A stretch of DNA of 9,461 bases. Source: Bacillota bacterium. Its GTDB lineage: Bacteria; Bacillota; UBA4882; UBA8346. Position 1 is the stretch's first letter. Every line of letters starts with the position of its first letter. The position numbers and the translations under genes are program-made. Where the stretch lies: assembly GCA_023415375.1 (NCBI GenBank), contig JAEZKW010000029.1:1-9461 (forward strand), given 5' to 3'. Below the pieces are notes generated by a model. That model ran no database searches, was not told where the DNA came from, and was given only the letters and a program-made list of their open reading frames with translations. Of this stretch, positions 1 through 6,562 are shown one piece after another.

Positions 1-138
1 TTGAACGATTATTGGTTGGCAGGGAGCAGGGAATATGCAGAAAAAACCAGCCACAGTCGTTAAAGTTTATGATAAAATAGAAAATAACCGTATCAAAAGC
101 AGTTCCAAAAAACCGTAAAGTAATTCACTACCAAACAG
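1..138. other. upstream segment, no supported gene
   Basis: No complete gene is visible here. Frame 1 is open from base 1 to a TAA at 61-63 (20 codons, ending ...EKTSHSR), so the segment could hold the last codons of an upstream + strand gene, but nothing identifies it. A 7-bp direct repeat AACCGTA lies at 86-92 and 111-117. An AT-rich stretch near 68-78 could contain a -10 element, but no convincing -35 partner was found. The promoter of the downstream kinase gene should lie here or further upstream. Confidence 0.3.
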
Positions 139-1401
139 ATGATGACGAACTTGCAAAAGAAAATAATTTCAGCAATGATTCAGATTTTCGTCCACTTGAT
201 GGTAATTTATTATTACTATCAACAGGAAAACTTCACGCGGATTTTTCCCAACGAGTGGTCGGAACAGTTTGTGATCGCCATTTTATTGCAAATGGCCCTA
301 TCCCTTTTGATGGTGTTCATCCCTTGGAAGAATATCCGTAAAGGGCTTTTTTTCATTCGAATGTTTTTTTTATTAGCGATTTCCCTGCCTTTTATCGGAA
401 AGTCCGGCAATTTGGGGCTGTTATACTTTCTTCAAGCATTTGAAGGCTATTTTTATTTTCGAAGTAAGACTGCGTTTGGAATTATTTTGTTCTATATCCT
501 CTTTCTTTTTTGGCTGATGCAGCGGAAAATGGTATTATGGAATTTTTATCAACCCGCTCTATCTTCGAAGATCTTTACCTATCTGATTCTCACTTTCCAT
601 TGTATCTTGGGAAGCGCCATCGGATACTTTGCCCATAAGGACCAATGCGAACGCATTAAGCAAAAACAATTATATGATCAATTGTATATCTCGAACCGTT
701 ATTTAGCCGAAGCGAACATCGGTTTACAAACCGTTGCGGCGGAAGCGGAGCTATCTTCGATTTTCAAGGAAAGAACCCGGATCGCACGGGAAATTCATGA
801 TTCCCTCGCCTATACCTTTACCAATTTAATCGCCTTGTTGAATGCCTTTTTGGTCCAAAAACAAACCGCCAGGCAAGAAGTCCCGGCCGAAATCGAGAAA
901 GCCAGAAACTTGGCCCTGGATGGTTTGCGGGACTTGCGGCAGGCGCTTCATACCTTGCGGCCCCGGGAGAATGAAGATTATAACGGATTGGGAGCGATTC
1001 TCCGGCTCACCAAGGTGTTTAAACAAGCGACCGGGATCGAGGTCAGTTTAAATTTCGGGGATGTACCGCAGTATATCGGTAAGCCATTGGAAAAGGTAAT
1101 TTACCGTGCCGTTCAGGAAGGATTGACCAATTCCTTTCGCCATGGCAAAGCAACGGAAGTTTATATTTCCTTTTATCTTGTGGGCGAAGGCGTGGAATTG
1201 AACATAAAAGATAACGGGCGCGGCACCGACTCTCCCTCGGGCGGTTATGGATTGCTGGGCATTCAAGAACGGGTGGATGAGTTAGCCGGAAAAGTCAACA
1301 TTTCCTCTAGACCGGGAAACGGTTTTCTATTGTGTATCTGGTTGCCATTTCAAAAAGAGGGCGAGGCTCATGGAAACATTACAAATTATCATTGTGGATG
1401 A
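139..1401 (+). CDS. NarL-type sensor histidine kinase, six-TM membrane sensor
   Basis: This is an inner-membrane histidine kinase that should autophosphorylate and pass the phosphate to the regulator encoded next. The N-terminal half (about residues 10-165) holds roughly six hydrophobic segments with short loops and no large extracytoplasmic domain, so it probably senses within the membrane. A linker (about 170-210) leads to a HisKA_3 dimerisation domain with the motif REIHDSLAYTFTN, the phospho-acceptor being His220. The HATPase domain has an N-box (EGLTNSFRHG, Asn331), a G1 box (DNGRGT, Asp358) and a G2-like GGYGLLGIQER (from Gly368). All catalytic motifs look intact. ATG139 is the first start after an in-frame TAA at 121-123, but no clear SD precedes it, which is odd for this window. 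The 3' end overlaps the regulator gene by 32 bp, implying translational coupling. The signal sensed cannot be told from the sequence. Confidence 0.93.
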   Translation: MMTNLQKKIISAMIQIFVHLMVIYYYYQQENFTRIFPNEWSEQFVIAILLQMALSLLMVFIPWKNIRKGLFFIRMFFLLAISLPFIGKSGNLGLLYFLQAFEGYFYFRSKTAFGIILFYILFLFWLMQRKMVLWNFYQPALSSKIFTYLILTFHCILGSAIGYFAHKDQCERIKQKQLYDQLYISNRYLAEANIGLQTVAAEAELSSIFKERTRIAREIHDSLAYTFTNLIALLNAFLVQKQTARQEVPAEIEKARNLALDGLRDLRQALHTLRPRENEDYNGLGAILRLTKVFKQATGIEVSLNFGDVPQYIGKPLEKVIYRAVQEGLTNSFRHGKATEVYISFYLVGEGVELNIKDNGRGTDSPSGGYGLLGIQERVDELAGKVNISSRPGNGFLLCIWLPFQKEGEAHGNITNYHCG

Positions 1402-2026
1402 TCAAATCCTTTTTCGCGAAAATCTCAAAATCGTGATTGAATTGTTGATTCCTGAAGCGAAGGTGGTTGCCATCGCCAGCAATGGAATTGAGGCCCTGGA
1501 AATTTGCCGGACTCAACCCCACAATTTAATCCTACTGGATGTGCGGATGCCGCAAATGGACGGGGTCGAATTTATCCGCCATTATCGCGAAGAAGGCTAT
1601 ACCGCCAAAGTGATTATGTTAACCACCTTTGAAGATGACGAATATGTTTTCGAAGCATTGCGTTATGGGGCTGCGGGATATTTACTCAAAGAGATCCAAC
1701 CGGATGAACTGGCGAAAGCTCTGGTTCATGTCCATCAGGGAGGAATGCTTATTTCACCGCGAATTACCGCCAAATTGGTTAAAGAAGTCAATCGCTACCG
1801 GGCGGTGGATACCATTGCTCCCAATGAAATATTGTCTCATTTGACTCCGCGGGAAATTGAAGTATTACGCCACGTAGCCATGGGCGAAGACAACCAGCAA
1901 ATTGCTAAAAGCCTTCAACTGGCTGAAGGCACGGTAAAAAATTATATTAGTAGTATTTATGAAAAACTTGAGTTGAAGGATCGTTCCCAAGCCACCCGTT
2001 TTGCTATTTTACGGGGATTGGTATAA
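1370..2026 (+). CDS. LuxR/NarL-family response regulator
   Basis: This is a cytoplasmic transcription factor and the partner of the upstream kinase. The receiver domain (about residues 4-120) has the acidic pair Asp10-Asp11, the phospho-acceptor Asp57 in LLDVRMPQMDG, the switch Thr85 in MLTTF and the conserved Lys107 in GYLLK. The C-terminal LuxR helix-turn-helix (about 156-216) contains LTPREIEVLRHVAMG, then QQIAKSLQLAEGTVKNYISSI, the standard recognition-helix signature. Its 218 residues are the usual length for the family. The start lies inside the kinase gene with AAGAGG at 1355-1360 as a plausible SD. The family normally binds short inverted repeats as a dimer once phosphorylated. Position suggests control of the transporter operon starting at 2307, but that is inference; sugar ABC operons of Firmicutes are more often paired with AraC-type (YesN-like) regulators. 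Confidence 0.95.
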   Translation: METLQIIIVDDQILFRENLKIVIELLIPEAKVVAIASNGIEALEICRTQPHNLILLDVRMPQMDGVEFIRHYREEGYTAKVIMLTTFEDDEYVFEALRYGAAGYLLKEIQPDELAKALVHVHQGGMLISPRITAKLVKEVNRYRAVDTIAPNEILSHLTPREIEVLRHVAMGEDNQQIAKSLQLAEGTVKNYISSIYEKLELKDRSQATRFAILRGLV

Positions 2027-2055
2027 ACTTGCACGATGACTTTAATGATCGACAA

Positions 2056-2071
2056 TATGACTGCCGTCATA
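2056..2071 (+). other. small perfect hairpin downstream of the response regulator gene
   Basis: TATGAC (2056-2061) and GTCATA (2066-2071) form a perfect 6-bp stem around a TGCC loop, 30 nt after the regulator stop codon. An A-rich rather than T-rich tract follows, so it is not a classical + strand terminator. It could be a 3'-end hairpin or a dyad bound by a regulator. Its role is unknown. Confidence 0.3.
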
Positions 2072-2095
2072 CTTTAAAAAATTATCTTGTGACCA

Positions 2096-2133
2096 AAATA
2101 CGACTTGCTGCACTGGCGGGTCGTATTTCTTTT
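2096..2133 (+). terminator. probable rho-independent terminator of the two-component operon
   Basis: AAATACGAC (2096-2104) is exactly complementary to GTCGTATTT (2120-2128), giving a 9-bp stem with a 15-nt loop, followed by CTTTT. It lies 70 nt beyond the regulator stop and before the next operon. The stem is only moderately GC-rich, the loop is large and the T tract is short, so termination may be incomplete and could allow read-through into the transporter operon. Confidence 0.5.
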
Positions 2134-2239
2134 GTGTTACATTATGATTAAATTAAATGCAACATCCGGTGCGTACTTTTTGATGATTATTCCGGATTTC
2201 CTTAAAAAATGTTGATTTGAGCTCGTAAGGAGGTGAGGG

Positions 2240-2314
2240 TTGGATCAAAACACCCGGGAGCCTGGGAAAGAACAATTTTTACAATTCGCAATAAGGGAGG
2301 AGCCAAATGTTTAA
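2240..2314 (+). CDS. candidate 24-residue leader peptide overlapping the binding-protein start
   Basis: A TTG codon at 2240 follows a very strong SD (AAGGAGG, 2227-2233) at an ideal 6-nt spacing. It opens a 24-codon frame (DQNTREPGKEQFLQF...) whose TAA at 2312-2314 lies eight bases into the binding-protein gene, whose ATG is at 2307. Such an overlap would couple translation of the two. The peptide has no recognisable domain, signal sequence or run of regulatory codons. The SD is at least as strong as that of the real gene, which is hard to explain if it is unused. The frame is short and could be chance, so confidence is low. Confidence 0.25.
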   Translation: MDQNTREPGKEQFLQFAIREEPNV

Positions 2315-3578
2315 AAAGATATTATTGGTTGCGCTGTTAAGTATGGTTTTGATCTCGACCGTTAGTGTTTCCGCTAAAACGGTGATCCGTTTTCAAGATT
2401 GGCACATGACGGAAGATGTGTGGTTGAAATGCCTCAAAGAAGTAACGGCGGATTATGAAAAAGCCCATCCGGAAGTGGAGATCAAGTTTGAACCGGTTTC
2501 CCAAGCCGATAAAGCCAAAAAATTCATCATCGCTTCCGAGGCTTTCAATGCTCCGGATGTGGTCCATTGCGAGATCCAGGATATACCGCCTTTTATTGCC
2601 AAGGGTTATTTACTGGATTTAGATCCCTTCATTAAAAAAGAGAAAAAGGGTTTTATGGATCAATGGGCGCCGCTACCCAGAAAAATCGGCAGTTATTATG
2701 GCCAGGTCCGCGCCATCCCGGACGCCGCCCAATCCATGGTCATTTACTACAACCCCGAAATCTTTAAAGCGGCCGGTTTAGATCCGAATAAGCCGCCGCA
2801 AACCTGGGAGCAGTTCCGGGAATATGCTAAAAAGATGACCAACGGCAAGGATCAATGGGGTTTCGGGATGGTCGCCAATAAAAGCGCTTCCTTGATCAGT
2901 CGCTATTTCCCGATTTTATGGTCCTTCGGCGGGGATATTTTTAATGCCAAAATGACTAAATGCACCCTGGATTCCCCGGATTCCCTGGCAGCCTTTAAAT
3001 ATTTCGTGGAATTATATACCAAGGATCAAGTGACGCCTCCGGCGCCTAACGAAATGTCGGCTCAAGACGTCCGGACTTTTTTTGCCCAAAAGAAAGTGGG
3101 CATGGTCATCGGCTCCGGGTTTACGATTCCGATTGTCGATGCTTTGAATCCAAGCCTGAAAGCGAGAGAAACATTAATGGTCGCTCCGTTGCCGGTGGGT
3201 AAAAAGAAAGCCACTTTCGCCCAAATCGATTTTTGGGGCATCAGTCGCTCCACCAAGGTGAAGAACGAGGCCTGGGATTTTGTGAAATATCTGACCAGCA
3301 AGGATGTTCAGATTAAATTCTTCAAGGATAACGGCGTCACTTCCTCCCGAACCGATGTCGGCGAATCGCCCTTGATCAAAAGCGATAAATTCGGCGGGGC
3401 GGTTTCGGCCCAGATCCCCTATGGCAAAGCAATGCCGATGTTTATCGGGATGACCGAAGTCAATGACGCGATTATCGTTGCAACCCAGGAAGCCATGACC
3501 GGGCAAAAAACCCCGGAACAAGCCATGAAAGATTGTACTGCAAAAGTCAACGCGATTATTAAACGCTATAAAAAATAA
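2307..3578 (+). CDS. sugar ABC transporter solute-binding protein (family 1)
   Basis: This is the extracytoplasmic substrate receptor of a CUT1-type carbohydrate importer. Residues 1-23 form a signal peptide: FKK, a hydrophobic stretch, then VSA ahead of Lys24. There is no Cys near the cleavage site, so it is not a typical lipoprotein. The mature protein starts with a beta strand, KTVIRFQDWHM. It carries features common in family 1 binding proteins: a KAHPEVEIKFEPV strand, YYNPEIFKAAGLDPNKPP (the GLDPN turn at 157-161) and a late FVKYLTSKDVQIKFF helix. The 423-residue length is typical. The start is set by GGGAGG just before ATG2307. It heads the transporter operon with two permeases and an epimerase, but is separated from them by a 118-bp palindrome. 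The substrate cannot be assigned from sequence; the IolO-like enzyme in the operon hints at an inositol- or uronate-like compound. Confidence 0.93.
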   Translation: MFKKILLVALLSMVLISTVSVSAKTVIRFQDWHMTEDVWLKCLKEVTADYEKAHPEVEIKFEPVSQADKAKKFIIASEAFNAPDVVHCEIQDIPPFIAKGYLLDLDPFIKKEKKGFMDQWAPLPRKIGSYYGQVRAIPDAAQSMVIYYNPEIFKAAGLDPNKPPQTWEQFREYAKKMTNGKDQWGFGMVANKSASLISRYFPILWSFGGDIFNAKMTKCTLDSPDSLAAFKYFVELYTKDQVTPPAPNEMSAQDVRTFFAQKKVGMVIGSGFTIPIVDALNPSLKARETLMVAPLPVGKKKATFAQIDFWGISRSTKVKNEAWDFVKYLTSKDVQIKFFKDNGVTSSRTDVGESPLIKSDKFGGAVSAQIPYGKAMPMFIGMTEVNDAIIVATQEAMTGQKTPEQAMKDCTAKVNAIIKRYKK

Positions 3579-3594
3579 GATCACCTGAAACCTC

Positions 3595-3712
3595 GGAGGC
3601 TGTCTAAAAAGCAATTTAATCAATAAGAAATACAATATATAGCATCATCGGATATGTAAATTTTAATATATTGTATTTCTTTATCCGTTAATTTACTTTT
3701 GGGACAGCCCCC
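3595..3712. mobile_element. MITE-like imperfect palindrome with IS-like ends
   Basis: This non-coding insert of about 118 bp lies between the binding-protein stop and the first permease gene. Its outer ends are GGCTGTC (3598-3604) and GACAGCC (3703-3709). The inner arms AAGAAATACAATATAT (3625-3640) and its exact complement (3666-3681) are 16 bp each, around a 25-nt AT-rich centre. The arms between also match well, at roughly three quarters of positions over about 46 bp, with one indel. The right end read inward, GGGGCTGTCCCAAAAG, resembles ends I recall from insertion sequences in Bacillota. It has no ORF, so if mobile it would need a transposase in trans. No clear target-site duplication is visible. 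As RNA it would fold into a long hairpin and could stabilise the binding-protein message or reduce read-through to the permeases. The permease SD (3718-3723) lies just outside it. Confidence 0.62.
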
Positions 3713-3727
3713 TGTTGAGGAGGAAAA

Positions 3728-4591
3728 ATGATTAAAGCACGCCTAAATGATTCCGTTCTTGCCTATCTGCTGCTTTTGCCCGCTTCATTGGTACTCTTTT
3801 TTGTACTGCTGTTTCCGATATTTTCAACTTTATTACAAAGTTTCGGTATTAGTTTCGACAGCTATAACTTTACCTTTTCCAACTATACACGCTTATTTCT
3901 TGACGCGGAATTCTGGCAAAGTTTAAAAAATACAATTTTATTTGTGGCTTTATCCATTTCCGGAGATTTACTGATCGGGTTGGCCGCGGCTTTGCTTCTC
4001 AATCAGGCCATTCGCGGAAAAGCCTTTTTCCGGGTTTTGTTCATGTTGCCCTGGATGATTCCCAGCGTAGTAACTGGCGCCACTTGGCGCTGGATGTATA
4101 ACTCAACTTCGGGGATTATCAATTCGGTCTTATCTTCGACCGGTTTGATCGATAAACCGATCTTGTGGCTGAGTTCCCAAACGACGGCCATGTTAAGCAT
4201 CATCTTAGCCAATATTTGGAGGGGATTCCCCTATGTGATGTTAATCCTGCTGACCGGATTGCAAACCATCCCTCATGATATTTATGAAGCCGGCTCCATT
4301 GATGGAACCAGCGCCTGGCAGCGTTTTTTCTATCTTACCTTGCCCAATTTGAAAAAACAAATCGTAATCGTGCTGGCCTTGACCACCGTATGGGAGTTTC
4401 GGCAAATTGATTTGGTGATGACCATGACCGGCGGGGGTCCCGGCAATTTGACGGATGTTTTGGTGACGACCGTGTATAAGCAGTATTTTCAATTCTTCCA
4501 ATTTGATTATGCTTCAGCCATTGCAATTGTGATGAGTTTATTTATGCTAGTGGTTAGTATTCCCTATATTAAAAGCATTCTTGAAGATTAG
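3728..4591 (+). CDS. sugar ABC transporter permease, MalF/UgpA type
   Basis: This is the first of two inner-membrane subunits forming the translocation channel of the CUT1 importer. It has six predicted membrane segments (roughly residues 10-32, 70-93, 105-125, 155-175, 205-228 and 262-282). The cytoplasmic EAA loop, which docks on the ATPase, starts at Glu187: EAGSIDGTSAWQRFFYLTLP. The family consensus EAA...G is kept as EAG...DG. The 287-residue length is that of short MalF-like proteins lacking the large periplasmic loop. ATG3728 is preceded by AGGAGG (3718-3723). The gene lies 14 bp ahead of the second permease gene. No ATPase gene accompanies the pair in this window, so a shared MsmK/MalK-type ATPase encoded elsewhere probably energises it. 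Confidence 0.95.
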   Translation: MIKARLNDSVLAYLLLLPASLVLFFVLLFPIFSTLLQSFGISFDSYNFTFSNYTRLFLDAEFWQSLKNTILFVALSISGDLLIGLAAALLLNQAIRGKAFFRVLFMLPWMIPSVVTGATWRWMYNSTSGIINSVLSSTGLIDKPILWLSSQTTAMLSIILANIWRGFPYVMLILLTGLQTIPHDIYEAGSIDGTSAWQRFFYLTLPNLKKQIVIVLALTTVWEFRQIDLVMTMTGGGPGNLTDVLVTTVYKQYFQFFQFDYASAIAIVMSLFMLVVSIPYIKSILED

Positions 4592-4605
4592 GCAGGTGTA
4601 ACTGG

Positions 4606-5451
4606 ATGTTTAAGACCATCGAAAGCCGTAAAGCCTGGTATATTCGATTTGTTTACGGAATGTCTTTCATACTGTCGTTATTTGTAATCATTCCGATAAT
4701 CTGGATGATCCTGACCGCCCTCAAAACCGAACAGGAGGCGCTGGCCATACCTCCCACTTGGTTGCCTGAGCAATGGACGATTTTCGGATTTAAGTACATG
4801 TGGCAGATGAAACCATTTTTACTATACTTCCGCAATAGTTTGATTACCGCCGGTCCGACAGCGGTATTGGCCACTTTCTTCGGCGGCTTGGCGGCCTATA
4901 GCATATCCCGATTCCGTTTTAAGTTGCGGAAAGCGTTTATGGTGATCATCCTCTGTACCCAGATGATCCCGGGCGTTTTATTGGTCGGCCCTTATTTTAA
5001 AGTTTTAAATAGCTTAGGACTCTATGATACCCATTTGGGCCTGATTTTCGGTTATATCGCCGTGGCGTTGCCTTTTTGCACCTGGATGCTCAAGGGCTAC
5101 TATGACAGTATCCCTAGAGAGCTGGATGAAGCCGCTTTGGTTGACGGTTGCGGTAAATTATGGACCTATTTCCGGGTGATCTTGCCGCTCTCGGCTCCGG
5201 GAATGGTGGCCACGGGGATTTTCGGCTTTTTATTGGCGTGGGGTGACCTATTGTGGGCTCTTTGCTTAACTTCGTCGGAAAATGTCGTTACCGTAACCTT
5301 GGGAATCGCCAACAGTGTCGGCGAGTACCGGGTGGTCTGGCCGGCGCTGATGGCGGCCGCCTTGATCGCTTGCGTTCCTTCCGTCGTCTTTTATTCGTTT
5401 TTACAAAAATATATTGTGGGCGGAATGACCACCGGAAGCGTCAAAGGATGA
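4606..5451 (+). CDS. sugar ABC transporter permease, MalG/UgpE type
   Basis: This is the second channel subunit of the same importer. It has about six membrane segments, with the first hydrophobic helix near residues 13-35 and the last near 248-270. The EAA loop starts at Glu175: DEAALVDGCGKLWTYFRVILPL, the classic MalG-type form with EAA and DG intact. The C-terminal ending IVGGMTTGSVKG is the common tail of this family (Q+YIVGGLTAGAVKG-like). Its 281 residues are the normal length. AGGTG at 4594-4598 serves as SD for ATG4606. It would pair with the upstream permease as a heterodimer. The epimerase gene begins 34 bp later, so co-transcription is likely. Confidence 0.95.
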   Translation: MFKTIESRKAWYIRFVYGMSFILSLFVIIPIIWMILTALKTEQEALAIPPTWLPEQWTIFGFKYMWQMKPFLLYFRNSLITAGPTAVLATFFGGLAAYSISRFRFKLRKAFMVIILCTQMIPGVLLVGPYFKVLNSLGLYDTHLGLIFGYIAVALPFCTWMLKGYYDSIPRELDEAALVDGCGKLWTYFRVILPLSAPGMVATGIFGFLLAWGDLLWALCLTSSENVVTVTLGIANSVGEYRVVWPALMAAALIACVPSVVFYSFLQKYIVGGMTTGSVKG

Positions 5452-5485
5452 GAGCGTGAATCAACATACGTAAAAGGAGTTTGCC

Positions 5486-6304
5486 ATGGAGACAAGTATT
5501 ACAATTTCAGCCAATGGTTCAAAATTTGCGCCCATCATTCTAAACGGCGATTATGTCCAACAGATTCAAATCGCCGGTTCCTTAGGATTTAAAGCGGCGG
5601 AATTGCACATTCAAGATCCCAATACAATCAACCGTTCCGAAATTTTTGAGGCGCTGCGCCGGAACAATATGAGGGTGTCAACGATCGGCACGGGCCAGGC
5701 CTATGTGGATGAAGGATTAAGTTTTTCAAACCCTGATGCCTCCATCCGTGAACGGGCCGTCCAACGGATTAAAGATCAAATCGTACTGGCCGGAGAATGG
5801 CAAGCAAAAGTCATTATCGGCACCATTAAGGGGAGAATGCCTGAAAACCCGGAGGATAAAGCCGCTGCCATCGATCATGTCCGTACCTGCTTTAAAGAAT
5901 GCCTTGCATTTGCGGAAAAATATGAAACGGATCTTACCTTGGAGGCCATCAACCGGTATGAAACCAATTTTTTAAATACCGCCCAAGAGACCGTCGCTTT
6001 TATTAAAGAAATGGCTTCACCCCGTCTCGGTCTGCATCTGGACACCTTTCATATGAATATTGAAGAAGCATCCATCGAAGACACCTTACGCGAATATGCC
6101 CGTTACCTGGTTCACGTCCATGTGGCCGATAGTAACCGCTGGGCGCCGGGCCTGGGCCATCTGGACTTTGAGCGAATTGTCCAAGTTTTGAATGATATCA
6201 ATTATCAGGGAGTCTTGGGGATTGAGTGTCTGCCGAAACCAGACCCGCTTACTGCAGCAAAACAAGGGTTTGCTTGTTTTGAATCCATTTTTGAATCGAT
6301 CTGA
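5486..6304 (+). CDS. iolO: IolO-like 5-keto-L-gluconate epimerase (TIM barrel sugar epimerase)
   Basis: This is a cytoplasmic TIM-barrel enzyme of the xylose isomerase/AP endonuclease 2 superfamily. Candidate divalent-metal ligands are Glu153 (LTLEAINRYE), Asp186 (GLHLDTFHMN), His212 (VHVHVADSNR) and Glu247 (GIECLP), the four-residue set typical of ketose 3-epimerases. Motifs GTGQAY, NRYETNFLNT, DTFHMNIEEA, HVADSNRWAPG-GH-DF and ECLP-P match what I recall of Thermotoga maritima IolO, which converts 5-keto-L-gluconate to D-tagaturonate in inositol breakdown. That match is from memory and not from a search. The 272-residue length fits. AAAAGGAG (5472-5479) precedes ATG5486. It closes the transporter operon, immediately before a strong terminator, suggesting that it acts on the imported sugar or a product of it. 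No other inositol or uronate pathway gene is visible, so a general sugar isomerase/epimerase role remains possible. Confidence 0.78.
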   Translation: METSITISANGSKFAPIILNGDYVQQIQIAGSLGFKAAELHIQDPNTINRSEIFEALRRNNMRVSTIGTGQAYVDEGLSFSNPDASIRERAVQRIKDQIVLAGEWQAKVIIGTIKGRMPENPEDKAAAIDHVRTCFKECLAFAEKYETDLTLEAINRYETNFLNTAQETVAFIKEMASPRLGLHLDTFHMNIEEASIEDTLREYARYLVHVHVADSNRWAPGLGHLDFERIVQVLNDINYQGVLGIECLPKPDPLTAAKQGFACFESIFESI

Positions 6305-6341
6305 ACTAATATGTCACTTGGGAATGAAGTAATATTTCAAT

Positions 6342-6367
6342 CCGGCGTGGATAAGCGCCGGTTTTTT
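6342..6367 (+). terminator. strong rho-independent terminator ending the transporter-epimerase operon
   Basis: CCGGCG (6342-6347) pairs perfectly with CGCCGG (6356-6361) around an 8-nt loop, and six T residues follow directly (6362-6367). It lies 37 nt after the epimerase stop codon. It separates the first operon from the LacI-controlled unit, which therefore needs its own promoter. Confidence 0.93.
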
Positions 6368-6482
6368 ATTATGCTTCTAGCCCCGTTTTAAGGGTAAAAG
6401 TGATAGATTTTTGAGTGTTCGACTCCCAAGCGTATTTCCAGAAATAAATTTTCATAGAAAATATTTTTTTGAAAGGATTTTT

Positions 6483-6558
6483 ATACCTCAAGCGAGAAAT
6501 ACATGTATGCGATTACGTGAACGTTAACGTGACCGAATACATATTGGTTTCGAGGTAT
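6483..6558 (+). promoter_or_regulatory. possible leader hairpin enclosing the lacI ribosome-binding site
   Basis: ATACCTC (6483-6489) is exactly complementary to GAGGTAT (6552-6558). The latter contains GAGG, the SD of the gene starting at 6563. Between them lies the operator dyad, so a transcript starting upstream of 6483 could fold into one long hairpin with its SD buried in the outer stem. This holds only if the promoter lies upstream of 6483. If transcription starts inside or after the dyad, the symmetry works only at DNA level. No convincing -35/-10 pair was found to decide this. Confidence 0.35.
6503..6542. promoter_or_regulatory. extended dyad: candidate LacI-family operator
   Basis: The core ACGTGAAC|GTTAACGT (6515-6530) is a 16-bp palindrome with one mismatched pair and a central CG. 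This is the layout of LacI/PurR-family operators (PurR: ACGCAAACGTTTGCGT). The symmetry extends outwards: the 20-bp half 6503-6522 matches the complement of 6523-6542 at 16 of 20 positions, ending in ATGTAT and ATACAT. The site ends 20 bp before the start of the lacI-type gene, so autoregulation is the simplest reading. A single LacI dimer covers about 16-20 bp, so the longer dyad may reflect extra contacts or a second binding protein. I found no second clear copy elsewhere in the window. Confidence 0.72.
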
Positions 6559-6562
6559 TTTT

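Noticed and set aside
2132..2158. Possible promoter TTGTGT...TTAAAT before the first binding-protein operon
   Set aside because: Spacer of only 15 bp and poor -35/-10 matches; other pairings in the same AT-rich gap are equally weak, so no promoter is called.
2164..2197. Inverted repeat ATCCGG/CCGGAT separated by 22 bp
   Set aside because: Only six pairs with a long loop and a short T run; not enough for a terminator or operator call.
3174..3635. Antisense open frame of 153 codons opposite the end of the first binding-protein gene
   Set aside because: It lies almost wholly opposite a clearly coding gene, starts inside the palindromic element and shows no recognisable domain.
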